64,000 nt of DNA from Variovorax sp. IB41 (GCF_016405905.1 NZ_JAEFCB010000011.1:62001-126000); one strand, 5' to 3'. Counted from the stretch's first letter, positions 41,624-50,629 are shown. Notes: generated from the sequence alone by a model not told the origin. Made by a program: numbers and translations.

Positions 41624-42534
41624 CGGGGAGGCGCTGCTTTCATGGGGCGCCATTGTCTCCGCATCCGCAGCGTCTTCCAGAGCAGCACAGGCGCATCGGC
41701 TTTGCCGATGGTGGGGCGCTCCGAGAAGGTGTCGAAGCCCAGGTCGGTGATCTTGTCCAGGATGCGAAGGCCCCCCTGCACGACCAGGCGCAGTTCCCAG
41801 CCCGCGCGGCCCGGTAGGCGATGCACCAGCGGCGCGCCTTCGTCCATGAGCTCGCGGGCCCAGAAGGACACGATCGACACCAGGTTGATGGCCTCCTGCG
41901 GCGGCGGCGCGGCCGAGAGTGGTTCGAACACCTTGAAGTGCTCGCGCGTGAGCCCGCGCCGGGCGCAATCGGTCAGCGGGAAGTAGAAGCGCCCGCGCGG
42001 CAGGTCCACGCTCGGGTCCTGCCAGAAGTTGATGAGCTGCAACGCGCTGCAGATGGCGTCGCTCTGCGCGAGCGCCTGTGCATCGTGCACGCCGTAGAGG
42101 TGCAGCAGCAGCCGCCCGATGGGGTTGGCCGAGCGGCGGCAGTAGTCGAGCAGCTCGGCGCGGTCGGCGTAGGTGCCGTGGTCGCGGGTCTTCTCGATGT
42201 CCTGCATGAAGGCGCTCAGCAGGTCGGCAAGCAGGTTCTCGGGCAGGCCGTGTTGCGCGATGCTGTGGGCGAGCGGCCCGAACACCTGAGGCCAGCGCGA
42301 TGCGGCGAGCGCCTGGCCCTGCGCGGCGGCGGCGAGTTCTTCGCGGTAGGCGCGCAATTCGGCCAGGCGCTCGCCGGGGGAGGCGTCGCCTTCGTCGGCG
42401 ATGTCGTCGGCGGTGCGCGCGAAGTGGTAGATCGCGGCAATCGGCGGGCGCAGGTGCGGCGGGCAGAGCCACGAGGCGACCGGGAAGTTTTCGTAGTGCG
42501 TCGGCGGGACGGCTTGGTGGGGAGTGGCGGACAC
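41620..42534 (-). CDS. hpnC: Hydroxysqualene synthase (HpnC)
   Basis: A 304-residue squalene-synthase-fold enzyme that turns presqualene diphosphate into hydroxysqualene. It begins with the HpnC hallmark HYENFPVASWLCPPHLR and has DDIADEGDA as first Asp-rich motif and LINFWQDPSVDL as the second. The start is GTG 42534; no ATG lies between it and the conserved sequence. It is the first gene of the hpnCDE unit and is divergent from kup. No squalene-hopene cyclase is in the window, so the fate of the squalene cannot be seen. Confidence 0.94.
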   Translation of the reverse strand: MSATPHQAVPPTHYENFPVASWLCPPHLRPPIAAIYHFARTADDIADEGDASPGERLAELRAYREELAAAAQGQALAASRWPQVFGPLAHSIAQHGLPENLLADLLSAFMQDIEKTRDHGTYADRAELLDYCRRSANPIGRLLLHLYGVHDAQALAQSDAICSALQLINFWQDPSVDLPRGRFYFPLTDCARRGLTREHFKVFEPLSAAPPPQEAINLVSIVSFWARELMDEGAPLVHRLPGRAGWELRLVVQGGLRILDKITDLGFDTFSERPTIGKADAPVLLWKTLRMRRQWRPMKAAPPR

Positions 42535-42604
42535 GCCACGATTGTCCGCGACACGATGCCCCCGGCACTATGCTCGGTGCGTTGCCACTTCGAACAGCTC
42601 GCCC

Positions 42605-44527
42605 ATGAACGCACCGGCCCCGGCCTCCAAGGCCCCGATTCCAGCGCAAGGCGCGGCAGGGCATCCGGCGGGGCCGGGATTGATGATCGCGGCGCTGGGC
42701 GTCGTGTTCGGCGACATCGGCACCTCGCCGCTGTACGCCTTCAAGGAAACGATGAACCCCGAGCACGGCGTGCCGTTCTCGCCCGATTCGGTGCTGGGGC
42801 TGCTGTCGCTGATCTTCTGGGGCCTGATGTTCGTGGTGACGCTGAAGTACGTGGTGTTCGTGCTGCGCGCCGACCACGACGGCGAGGGCGGCATCCTGGC
42901 GCTGCAGGCGCTCGCGCGCAGCGCGGTCGCGGGGCCCAAGACCCGGCCCTGGGTGTGGAACGCGATCGGTGTGCTCGGTTTGGTGGGCGCGGCCATGTTC
43001 TATGGGGACAGCCTGATCACGCCGGCGATCTCGGTGCTCTCGGCCGTCGAGGGGCTGGAGGTGCAGGCGCCTGTGCTGCAGCGCGCGGTGATCCCGATCA
43101 CGGTCGTCATCCTGATCGCGCTCTTCATGGTGCAGAAGAAGGGCACGGGCGTGGTCGGCAAGATCTTCGGGCCGGTGATGCTGCTGTGGTTCATCGTGCT
43201 GGCCGCGGCGGGCCTGTGGCAGGTGCTGCAGCAGCCGCAGGTGCTGGCGGCGCTCGATCCGCGGCGTGCCTTCGGCTTCTTGATCGAGCACCGGGCGCAG
43301 TCGCTCGCGGTGCTGGGCGCGGTGTTCCTGGCGTTCACCGGCGGCGAGGCGCTCTATGCGGACATGGGGCACTTCGGCGCGAAGCCGATTCGCCTGGCAT
43401 GGCTCTTCATCGCGCTGCCGGGGCTGGTGCTCAATTACTTCGGGCAGGGCGCGCTGGTGCTGGCGAACCCGGCGGCCATCGACAACCCGTTCTTCCGCCT
43501 CTTTCCCTCGTGGGGCGTGCTGCCGATGGTGGTACTGGCCGCGATGGCCACGGTGATCGCCTCGCAGGCGGTGATCTCGGGCGCCTTCTCGCTCACCGCG
43601 CACGCGATGCGCATGGGCTACCTGCCGCGCATGCGGGTGGTGCAGACCTCCGGCTCGGCGATCGGGCAGATCTACGTGCCCGCCGTGAACTGGCTGCTGA
43701 TGGTGGGGGTGCTGCTGCTGGTGCTGGGCTTTCGCAGCTCGGGCGCGCTGTCGGCGGCGTACGGCATCGCGGTGTCGATCACGATGGTGACGACCACGCT
43801 GCTCGCCGGCATCGTCGCCTGGGGCCTCTGGCGCTGGAACAAGGTGGCGGTGGTGGTGGGCGTGGTGTGCTTCGCGGTGGTTGACCTGACCTTCGTGGTG
43901 GCCAACAGCCTGAAGGTGGCCGAGGGCGGCTGGCTCACGCTGGCGGTGGCCGCGGTGGTGATGGTGCTCTTCACCACCTGGGCCAAGGGCCGGCGGCTGG
44001 GGCTGGAGGCGGCGGCCGCCGAGAGCCTGCCGCTGCGCCCCTTCATCGAATCGCTCGCGCAGCACATGCCGCACCGGGTGAGCGGCACGGCGGTGTTCCT
44101 GAACCCCGACGCCACGGCGGTGCCGCATGCGCTGCTGCACAACCTGAAGCACAACCAGGTGCTGCACGACCAGGTGATCGTGCTGCGCGTGCTGGCCTGC
44201 GACACGCCGCGCGTGGACGCGCGCATCCGCATCGAGGCCGAGCAGCTGATGGAGGGCATCTGGGTGGTCACCGCGCGCCACGGCTTCATGGAACGGCCCG
44301 ACGTGCCCGAGTTCATCCGCATCCTGGCCTACCAGAAGACGCTGGCGATCGATTCGATGAAGACCTCGTATTTCGTCTCCCGCGCCTCGGTGGGCGAGGA
44401 GAACCTGCCGGGCCTGAACCCGGTGCGGCGCGTGCTGTTCGGCTGGCTGCAGCGCAATGCGGGACGGGCGTCGGACTACTTCGAGCTGCCCGACAACCGC
44501 CTGGTGGAGATGGGCCAGCGGACCTGA
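42605..44527 (+). CDS. kup: Kup-family potassium uptake transporter
   Basis: A 640-residue inner-membrane K+/H+ symporter. After a ~25-residue Ala/Pro-rich N-terminus, the first helix contains the family signature VVFGDIGTSPLYAFKE. YGDSLITPAISVLSAVEGL and TGGEALYADMGHFGAKPIR follow, with ~12 helices in total. A cytosolic C-terminal domain of ~180 residues (from about residue 460) ends with ASDYFELPDNRLVEMGQRT. Length fits Kup/TrkD. It stands alone; the next gene is preceded by its own promoter. Confidence 0.96.
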   Translation: MNAPAPASKAPIPAQGAAGHPAGPGLMIAALGVVFGDIGTSPLYAFKETMNPEHGVPFSPDSVLGLLSLIFWGLMFVVTLKYVVFVLRADHDGEGGILALQALARSAVAGPKTRPWVWNAIGVLGLVGAAMFYGDSLITPAISVLSAVEGLEVQAPVLQRAVIPITVVILIALFMVQKKGTGVVGKIFGPVMLLWFIVLAAAGLWQVLQQPQVLAALDPRRAFGFLIEHRAQSLAVLGAVFLAFTGGEALYADMGHFGAKPIRLAWLFIALPGLVLNYFGQGALVLANPAAIDNPFFRLFPSWGVLPMVVLAAMATVIASQAVISGAFSLTAHAMRMGYLPRMRVVQTSGSAIGQIYVPAVNWLLMVGVLLLVLGFRSSGALSAAYGIAVSITMVTTTLLAGIVAWGLWRWNKVAVVVGVVCFAVVDLTFVVANSLKVAEGGWLTLAVAAVVMVLFTTWAKGRRLGLEAAAAESLPLRPFIESLAQHMPHRVSGTAVFLNPDATAVPHALLHNLKHNQVLHDQVIVLRVLACDTPRVDARIRIEAEQLMEGIWVVTARHGFMERPDVPEFIRILAYQKTLAIDSMKTSYFVSRASVGEENLPGLNPVRRVLFGWLQRNAGRASDYFELPDNRLVEMGQRT

Positions 44528-44534
44528 AAACATC

Positions 44535-44602
44535 TGTCAACTGACCCGCGGGTCATTGACAGTGTTTAACGTTTACCCTAGATTACTAACCAGTGGGTCA
44601 TT
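44535..44602 (+). promoter_or_regulatory. Promoter and palindromic operator of RND operon 2
   Basis: TGACCCGCGGGTCA (44542-44555) is a perfect 14-bp palindrome, and TGTCAA / TTGACA arms extend it with one extra base. It abuts a consensus -35 TTGACA (44556-44561). A 17-bp spacer and TAGATT (44579-44584) follow as -10. A further half-like GTGGGTCATT lies at 44593-44602, just past the predicted start. This is the layout of a TetR-repressed efflux promoter. Confidence 0.65.
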
Positions 44603-44635
44603 AAAGGCCCGGGTTTGTCCTTTCTTGGGTGTCTC

Positions 44636-45838
44636 ATGACCGCCTCCACCGCTTTTCCCACTTTTCCTCCTCTGGTGCGCAGCGCCTTGTGGCTGCTGAT
44701 TCCGTCCCTGTTCCTGGCCGGCTGTTCGCCCAAGCCGGCCGCCGAGGAGCCAGTGCGAGCGGTGAAGCTGGTGACCGTCGGCACCAGCGACTTCGACGCC
44801 CAGCCCGAGTTCTCGGCCGAGGTCCGGGCCCGCGTCGAATCGCGGCTCGGGTTCCGCGTGGCGGGCAAGATCACCAGGCGCCAGGCGGATCTCGGCCAGC
44901 ATGTGCAGGCCGGCCAGGTGCTGGCCCAGCTCGATCCGCAGGACTACAAGCTGGCCGCCGACGCCGCCCGGGCCCAGCAGGCCGCCGCGCTCACCAACCG
45001 CGACCTGGCCGCCGCCGACCTCAAGCGCTACCGCGAACTGCGCGAGCAGAATTTCATCAGCGGCGCCGAGCTCGAGCGCCGCGAGACCACCTGGAAGGCC
45101 GCGCAGGCGCAGCTCGAACAGGCGCAGGCCCAGCTTTCCTCGCAGGGCAACCAGGCGAACTACACGACGCTCGTCGCCGACGTGGCCGGCGTCATCACCG
45201 CGATCGAGGCGGAGCCGGGTCAGGTGGTGCAGGCCGGCACGCCGGTCGTTCGCATCGCGCAGGACGGCGCGCGCGACGTGGTGTTCGCGGTGCCCGAAGA
45301 CCGCGCGCAGGCGATCAAGCCCGGCTCGCCGGTCACGGTGCGCGGCTGGTCCGGCGGCAATGAATTGCAGGGCGAGGTGCGCGAAGTGGCGGCCAGCGCC
45401 GACGCGGTCACACGCACCTATTCGGTCAAGGTCGCCATCGACGCGGCCACCTCGCCGCCGCTGGGCGCCACCGTCTACGCACGTCCGCAGGCCCTGGCCC
45501 ACGCCAGCACCGCCGTGATGAAGCTGCCGACCAGCGCCCTGCGCCAGGAAGGCAAGGGCACGGCGGTCTGGGTGCTCGACAAATCGACGATGACGGTGCG
45601 CTCGCAAGCCGTGCAGGTGGCCACCGCCGACGGCAACGAAGCCGTGATCGGCGGCGGGCTCGCGCCCGGAATGATGGTCGTGGCCGCGGGCGTGCACGTG
45701 CTCTCGCCGGGCCAGAAGGTCACCATCTACCAGTCCAAGGAGGCGGCCGCGGCCGCCGCCAACGCGAAGGACGTCGTGCAGGCCGTCGAGCCCGTCGCCG
45801 CAACCAAGAAGGAGATCGCTGCAGGTGCCGCCAAATGA
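44636..45838 (+). CDS. RND efflux periplasmic adaptor (membrane fusion protein, pump 2)
   Basis: A 400-residue adaptor lipoprotein. The hydrophobic leader ends in LFLAGCSPK (Cys near residue 30), a lipobox. Lipoyl parts are VAGKITRRQADLGQHVQAGQVLAQ and LVADVAGVITAIEAEPGQVV, with an Ala/Gln-rich hairpin between (residues ~100-165). The C-terminus is Ala/Lys-rich. ATG 44636 is preferred over an in-frame TTG 21 bp upstream. Its stop overlaps the permease start (ATGA). No outer-membrane factor is encoded here, so it must use one from elsewhere, perhaps that of pump 1. Confidence 0.92.
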   Translation: MTASTAFPTFPPLVRSALWLLIPSLFLAGCSPKPAAEEPVRAVKLVTVGTSDFDAQPEFSAEVRARVESRLGFRVAGKITRRQADLGQHVQAGQVLAQLDPQDYKLAADAARAQQAAALTNRDLAAADLKRYRELREQNFISGAELERRETTWKAAQAQLEQAQAQLSSQGNQANYTTLVADVAGVITAIEAEPGQVVQAGTPVVRIAQDGARDVVFAVPEDRAQAIKPGSPVTVRGWSGGNELQGEVREVAASADAVTRTYSVKVAIDAATSPPLGATVYARPQALAHASTAVMKLPTSALRQEGKGTAVWVLDKSTMTVRSQAVQVATADGNEAVIGGGLAPGMMVVAAGVHVLSPGQKVTIYQSKEAAAAAANAKDVVQAVEPVAATKKEIAAGAAK

Positions 45839-48800
45839 CGGAAGGCGCAGCGAACCCCACCGACAAGCCCCTCGACAAGCCCGCCGCCAAGTCCGCCGGC
45901 TTCAACCTTTCCAAATGGGCGCTGGACCACGCGCCGCTCACCCGCTACCTGATGGTGGTGCTGATGGTGCTGGGCGCCTTCGCGTACTTCCAGCTGGGGC
46001 AGGACGAAGACCCGCCGTTCACCTTCCGCGCGATGGTCGTTCGCACCTACTGGCCCGGCGCCACCGCGCAGCAGGTGGCCGAGCAGGTCACCGACAAGCT
46101 CGAGCGCACGCTGCAGGAGGCGCCCTATGCCGACAAGATCCGCAGCTATTCGAAGCCGGGCGAGTCGCAGATCATTTTCCAGATCAAGGACTCGTCCAAG
46201 GCCGCGGAGGTGGCCAACGTCTGGTACACGGTGCGCAAGAAGATCGGCGACATGCGCAACACGCTGCCCCCCGGCGTGCAGGGGCCGTTCTTCAATGACG
46301 ATTTCGGCGATGTCTATGGCGTGATCTACGCACTGGAGAGCGAAGGCTTCAGCTACGCCGAGCTCAAGACGCTGGCCGACGAAACCCGCCAGCAATTGCT
46401 GCGCGTGAAGGACGTGGCCAAGGTCGACCAGTTCGGCGTGCAGGACGAGAAGGTCTACGTCGAGATCTCGCAGAAGCGCCTGGCGCAGCTGGGGCTCGAC
46501 TTCAACGCGGTGCTAGCGCAGCTCGGCTCGCAGAACGCGGTGGAGAGCGCCGGCACGATCCAGTCGCCGCTCGATGTGGTGCAGGTGCGCGTGGCGGGCC
46601 AGTTCACCAGCGTCGACCAGCTGCGCGAGATGCCGATCCGCGGCACCTCGGGCAACCAACTCAAGCTGGGCGACATCGCCGAGATTCGCCGCGGCTACAT
46701 CGATCCGCCGGCCGTCAAGGTGCACCACCAGGGCAAGGAAGTGATCGCGCTGGGCGTCTCCATGGCCAAGGGCGGCGACATCATCGCGCTGGGCAAGGCG
46801 CTGAAGGTGGCGACCGCGCAGATCGACCAGCGCCTGCCCATCGGCGTGAAGCTCGCGCAGGTGCAGGACCAGCCGGTGTCGGTGGCCAACTCTGTGAACG
46901 AATTCGTCGGCGTGCTGATCGAGGCGGTGGCCATCGTGCTGGCCGTGAGCATCATCGCGCTCGGCCTGCACAAGGGCGGGCGCTTCGGCTGGTACATCGA
47001 CGTGCGCCCGGGGCTGGTGGTGGCGATCACCATTCCGCTGGTGCTGGCGGTGACGTTCCTGGCGATGAACTACTTCGGCATCGGGCTGCACAAGATATCG
47101 CTGGGGTCGCTGATCATCGCGCTGGGCCTCCTGGTGGACGACGCGATCATCGCGGTCGAGATGATGGTGCGAAAGATGGAGGAGGGCTACGACAAGGTGC
47201 GCGCCGCCACCTTCGCCTACGACGTGACGGCCAAGCCGATGCTTACGGGCACGCTCATCACTGCGGCGGGCTTTTTGCCGATCGGCATCGCCAAGTCGGT
47301 GACGGGCGAGTACACCTTCGCGATCTTCGCGGTGACGGTGATCGCGCTGGTGCTGTCGTGGATCGTCTCGGTGTACTTCGTGCCGTACCTGGGCACGCTG
47401 CTGCTCAAGGTGAAGCCGCACGACCCCGACGCGCCGCCGCACGAGCTCTTCGACACCCCGTTCTACAACGGCTTTCGCCATGCGGTGAACTGGTGCGTGC
47501 AGCACCGGTGGCTCACCATCGGCGCGACCGTGCTGGTGTTCGCGCTGGGCATCTTCGGCATGGGCAAGGTGCAGCAGCAGTTCTTCCCCGATTCGAGCCG
47601 GCCCGAGATCATGGTGGACATCTGGTTCCCCGAAGGCACCTCGTTCGCGGCCAACGAAGAGGTGGCCCGGCGCGTCGAGCAGCGCGTGATGAAGGAAGAG
47701 GGCGTCAAGACCGTGAGCACCTGGGTCGGCTCGGGCGTGCCGCGCTTCTACCTGCCGCTGGACCAGGTGTTCCCGCAGACCAACGTGTCGCAGCTCATCG
47801 TGCTCGCCAAGGACCTGAAAGTGCGCGAGCGCCTGCGCCTGCGCTTGCCCGCGCTGCTGGCCGAGGAATTCCCCGAGGTGCGCGGCCGCGTCAAGCTGCT
47901 GCCCAACGGGCCGCCGGTGCCGTACCCGGTGCAGTTCCGCGTGATCGGCACCGAGCCCGCGCAGCTGCGCGCGCACGCCGACGAGGTGAAGGCGGTGCTG
48001 CGCGAGAACGCCAACATGCGCGGCGTGAACGACAACTGGAACGAGTCGGTGAAGGTGATCCGCCTGGAGATCGACCAGGCCAAGGCACGCGCGCTCGGCG
48101 TGACCAGCCAGGCCATCGCGCAGGCTTCGCGCACGATGTTCAGCGGCACCACCGTGGGCCAGTACCGCGAGAACGACCTGCTGATCGACATCGTGCTGCG
48201 CCAGTCGCCCGATGAGCGCGAAGCCATCTCGGACATCGCCAACGCCTACATCCCGACGACCTCGGGCCGCTCGATCCCGCTCACGCAGATCGCCCGGCCG
48301 GTGTTCACCTGGGAGCCCGGCGTGATGTGGCGCGAGAACCGCGACTACGCGATCACCGTGCAGGGCGACGTGGTCGAGGGCCTGCAGGGCGCGACCGTGA
48401 CCGAGCAACTGCTGCCCAAACTGCGCCAGCTCGAAGCCGGCTGGCTTGCGGCGGGGCAGGGCGCCTACCGCATCGAGGTGGCGGGCGCGGTCGAGGAAAG
48501 CAGCAAGGGCTCGGCCTCCATCGTGGCGGGCGTGCCGATCATGCTGTTCCTGGTGTTCACGCTGCTGATGCTGCAACTGCACAGCTTCAGCCGCTCGCTG
48601 CTGGTGTTCATCACCGGGCCGATGGGCATTGCCGGCGTCGCCGGCGCGCTGCTGGTGCTGGACCGGCCGTTCGGCTTCGTGGCGCTCCTGGGCGTGATCG
48701 CGCTCATGGGCATGATCCAGCGCAACGCGGTGATCCTGATCGACCAGATCGAGAGCGATCGCGCCGCGGGCGTGCCGGCGTGGGACGCGATCGTCGAGTC

Positions 48801-49044
48801 GGCCGTGCGGCGCCTGCGCCCCATCGTGCTGACGGCGGCGGCTGCGGTGCTGGCGATGATTCCGCTCTCGCGCAGCGTGTTCTGGGGGCCGATGGCCGTG
48901 GCCATCATGGGCGGGCTGATCGTGGCGACGGTGCTCACGCTGCTGGCGCTGCCGGCGATGTACGCCGCGGCATTCCGGGTCAAGCGGGAGCCGGCCGAGC
49001 CGGGGTCGCCGAAGGCACCGGAAGCGGCCCTCATTCATGCTTAA
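45835..49044 (+). CDS. RND efflux permease (pump 2)
   Basis: A 1069-residue inner-membrane transporter. After a ~35-residue Lys/Pro-rich N-terminal tail, TM1 (LTRYLMVVLMVLGAFAYFQL) starts with the HAE1-like DEDPPFTFRAMVV periplasmic entry. ALGLLVDDAIIAVEMMVRK holds the Asp pair of TM4. GMIQRNAVILIDQIE and TAAAAVLAMIPLSRSVFWGPMAVAIMGG lie in the second half. It is of the divergent branch related to multidrug/solvent pumps with DEDPxF, not of the AcrB core. Coupled to the adaptor gene by ATGA. A long terminator-like hairpin follows. Confidence 0.93.
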   Translation: MTEGAANPTDKPLDKPAAKSAGFNLSKWALDHAPLTRYLMVVLMVLGAFAYFQLGQDEDPPFTFRAMVVRTYWPGATAQQVAEQVTDKLERTLQEAPYADKIRSYSKPGESQIIFQIKDSSKAAEVANVWYTVRKKIGDMRNTLPPGVQGPFFNDDFGDVYGVIYALESEGFSYAELKTLADETRQQLLRVKDVAKVDQFGVQDEKVYVEISQKRLAQLGLDFNAVLAQLGSQNAVESAGTIQSPLDVVQVRVAGQFTSVDQLREMPIRGTSGNQLKLGDIAEIRRGYIDPPAVKVHHQGKEVIALGVSMAKGGDIIALGKALKVATAQIDQRLPIGVKLAQVQDQPVSVANSVNEFVGVLIEAVAIVLAVSIIALGLHKGGRFGWYIDVRPGLVVAITIPLVLAVTFLAMNYFGIGLHKISLGSLIIALGLLVDDAIIAVEMMVRKMEEGYDKVRAATFAYDVTAKPMLTGTLITAAGFLPIGIAKSVTGEYTFAIFAVTVIALVLSWIVSVYFVPYLGTLLLKVKPHDPDAPPHELFDTPFYNGFRHAVNWCVQHRWLTIGATVLVFALGIFGMGKVQQQFFPDSSRPEIMVDIWFPEGTSFAANEEVARRVEQRVMKEEGVKTVSTWVGSGVPRFYLPLDQVFPQTNVSQLIVLAKDLKVRERLRLRLPALLAEEFPEVRGRVKLLPNGPPVPYPVQFRVIGTEPAQLRAHADEVKAVLRENANMRGVNDNWNESVKVIRLEIDQAKARALGVTSQAIAQASRTMFSGTTVGQYRENDLLIDIVLRQSPDEREAISDIANAYIPTTSGRSIPLTQIARPVFTWEPGVMWRENRDYAITVQGDVVEGLQGATVTEQLLPKLRQLEAGWLAAGQGAYRIEVAGAVEESSKGSASIVAGVPIMLFLVFTLLMLQLHSFSRSLLVFITGPMGIAGVAGALLVLDRPFGFVALLGVIALMGMIQRNAVILIDQIESDRAAGVPAWDAIVESAVRRLRPIVLTAAAAVLAMIPLSRSVFWGPMAVAIMGGLIVATVLTLLALPAMYAAAFRVKREPAEPGSPKAPEAALIHA

Positions 49045-49065
49045 AATCGAAAGCTGACCGATTTC

Positions 49066-49132
49066 AAGCGGATGGTCTTCGGCACGAGGGATTCCCGAGG
49101 TGCCAAGAGGCCGTCCGCTTTTGCATTCACCT
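49066..49132 (+). terminator. Long nested hairpin after RND operon 2
   Basis: AAGCGGA (49066-49072) pairs with TCCGCTT (49124-49130). Inside it TCTT/AAGA, GGCAC/GTGCC and GGGA/TCCC continue the stem with small bulges, and TTTTG follows the outer stem. It lies 22 bp after the permease stop and 15 bp before tRNA-Leu, so it likely shields the tRNA gene from the efflux operon. Confidence 0.65.
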
Positions 49133-49147
49133 GAAAGATTTGGCATC

Positions 49148-49234
49148 GCGCGGGTGGCGAAATTGGTAGACGCACCAGGTTTAGGTCCTGACGTTCGCAA
49201 GAACGTGCCGGTTCGAGTCCGGCCCCGCGCACCA
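49148..49234 (+). tRNA. tRNA-Leu(UAG), CCA encoded
   Basis: Type II tRNA of 87 nt. The acceptor GCGCGGG pairs with CCCGCGC, with discriminator A and CCA at 49232-49234. The D-loop is of the GAAATTGGTAGACGC kind. The anticodon loop is TTTAGGT with anticodon TAG at 49182-49184. The anticodon stem has a C-A mismatch at its top pair (CCAGG against CCTGA). It reads CUA and wobble leucine codons. Confidence 0.96.
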
Positions 49235-49267
49235 GCCTCTGCTACGTAGACGTTCTATCGAGCAGCG

Positions 49268-49306
49268 AAAAGCCCCCGTTCCACAAGGACGGGGGCTTTT
49301 TTGTTT
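49268..49306 (+). terminator. Strong terminator after tRNA-Leu(UAG), shared with the converging gene
   Basis: AAAAGCCCCCGT (49268-49279) pairs with ACGGGGGCTTTT (49289-49300), followed by TTG. The A-rich side gives a T run on the minus strand too, right after the stop of the Ser/Asp-repeat gene (49307), so it should work in both directions. Confidence 0.9.
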
Positions 49307-50362
49307 TCACCAGTCGCTGCTGCTGGAACTGCTGTCGCTGCTGCTGCTATCGCTGCTACTGCTATCGCTGCTACTGCTGTCGCTGCTACTGCTGTCGCTG
49401 CTCCCACCGCTATCGCTGCTGCTGCTGCTGCTGCTCGAGTCATCCCACGAGCTCGTGTCCTTGATGCCGAAATCGTTGTCCACGAAGCTGCGGTCGGGCC
49501 GGCGCTCGGGCTCGGAGTCCGAGTCCGATATCGAATCCGATGAAGGCCACAGGCTGCTGCCGATGTGCGCGTTGTTGCTGCGGCTGTTGTTGAAGATGTT
49601 CACCGTGCTGCCTGCGCGCGGCTCTCGCCGACCGTTCATGGCCTCGCGCAGCACTTCGCCCACGATCACCGCGCCGACGCCGGCCACGGCGCCGGCGGCC
49701 AGCGCACCGCCGATGTTCGAGCCGTGGCTGGGCGGAGGCGACGGCGGGAATTCGCGGTCGCCATAGCCCATCGATGAGTCGCTCGTGGGCCGCGAGAACC
49801 GCGGCGCTTCTGCGACGGCGCCTGGCACCGGGAAGGTGACTGCACGCGAACGCCGCTGGAAGAACACGTAGGCGACGACGATCAGCGCCACGATGCCGAT
49901 CGGGCCCCACGGGATCGAGCCGGTGGGCGGAAAGGAGTCCTTGACCACGGGAGCCGGCGCTGCGACCGGGCTCGGCGCGGGCAGCGGTTCGGGGGGCGCG
50001 ATCTCCGCCGGCTTCTCCAGCTTGCGCTCGAGCTTGGTGACCGATTCGGCCTTCGCGAACTTGAGGCCCGGCGACAGTTCCTTGGCCCGGGCCAGCGCGT
50101 CTATCGCGTCATCGAGTTCGTCCTGCATCGCGAGCAACTGCGCGTGGACGAAATGGGCTTTCGCGCTCTCGGGATGGCTCTTCAGCACCTTGGCGATCAT
50201 CGCGTTCGCGGCGTCCATGCGGCCCTTGTCCGCCGCGTCGTAGATCTGCTGGATGGTCGGCTCCTTCGCCTGCGCGCCGGTCTTGGCCAGCGTCGGCGAG
50301 GGCATCGCAAACGCGAGGGCGGCAAGTGCGAAGGTGAGGGCGGCGAAGAGGCGCTGGAGCAT
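49307..50362 (-). CDS. Membrane protein with TPR-like N-terminus and C-terminal Ser/Asp repeat
   Basis: A 351-residue protein. A Sec signal (MLQRLFAALTFALAALAFAMPSPTLA) is followed by a helical region (IQQIYDAADKGRMDAANAMIAKVLKSHP ... AIDALARAKELSPGLKF, residues ~35-100) that reads as tetratricopeptide-like. After a Pro-rich linker comes one TM helix near 150-168 (IPWGPIGIVALIVVAYVFF) and a Gly/Ala-rich segment near 215-240. The last ~45 residues are an SD repeat (units of DSSSS, then SSSSDW). With signal and TM, the repeat tail should be cytosolic if the N-terminus is outside. ATG 50362 has AAGGGA upstream. No function is known to me. Confidence 0.8.
   Translation of the reverse strand: MLQRLFAALTFALAALAFAMPSPTLAKTGAQAKEPTIQQIYDAADKGRMDAANAMIAKVLKSHPESAKAHFVHAQLLAMQDELDDAIDALARAKELSPGLKFAKAESVTKLERKLEKPAEIAPPEPLPAPSPVAAPAPVVKDSFPPTGSIPWGPIGIVALIVVAYVFFQRRSRAVTFPVPGAVAEAPRFSRPTSDSSMGYGDREFPPSPPPSHGSNIGGALAAGAVAGVGAVIVGEVLREAMNGRREPRAGSTVNIFNNSRSNNAHIGSSLWPSSDSISDSDSEPERRPDRSFVDNDFGIKDTSSWDDSSSSSSSSDSGGSSDSSSSDSSSSDSSSSDSSSSDSSSSSSDW
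49321..49395. repeat. 15-bp tandem repeat coding the DSSSS units
   Basis: Four units of the type CGCTGCTACTGCTAT/GT lie back to back at 49336-49395, preceded by a diverged unit at 49321-49335. Each encodes five residues (SSSSD) on the minus strand. A further GCT-rich run continues to ~49437. The repeat is in frame, so unit gain or loss would change the tail length without frameshift. Confidence 0.85.
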
Positions 50363-50629
50363 GGAGATCCCTTGGGGCAGTGGCGAATCGCCCGCCACTG
50401 TAAAGGGGAATGCGGCGGGCGATTTCGGCACGCATCGCGCAATCTCCGCGCACGGCCTTGCGGCCGGTCCGAAGCGGGTGTTCCAGCCGATTAGAATCGC
50501 GGGTTGCCCAGTTTTGCGAGCTGCACGCGTGTGCCGCCGCATAAATCCCGCTAGCGCGTGTAAGTCCTTGATCTGTATTGATAAAAAGATGCAGGCCCCG
50601 CGCAACAGCCCCCTCACAAGGAAGACATC

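Noticed and set aside
49321..49437. Repeat cluster considered as a CRISPR array
   Set aside because: Units are 15 bp, contiguous and without spacers, and they encode in-frame DSSSS residues.
50363..50629. A sigma-32 heat-shock promoter before tig
   Set aside because: CTTGATC near 50568 has no CCCCAT-type -10 at the right distance.
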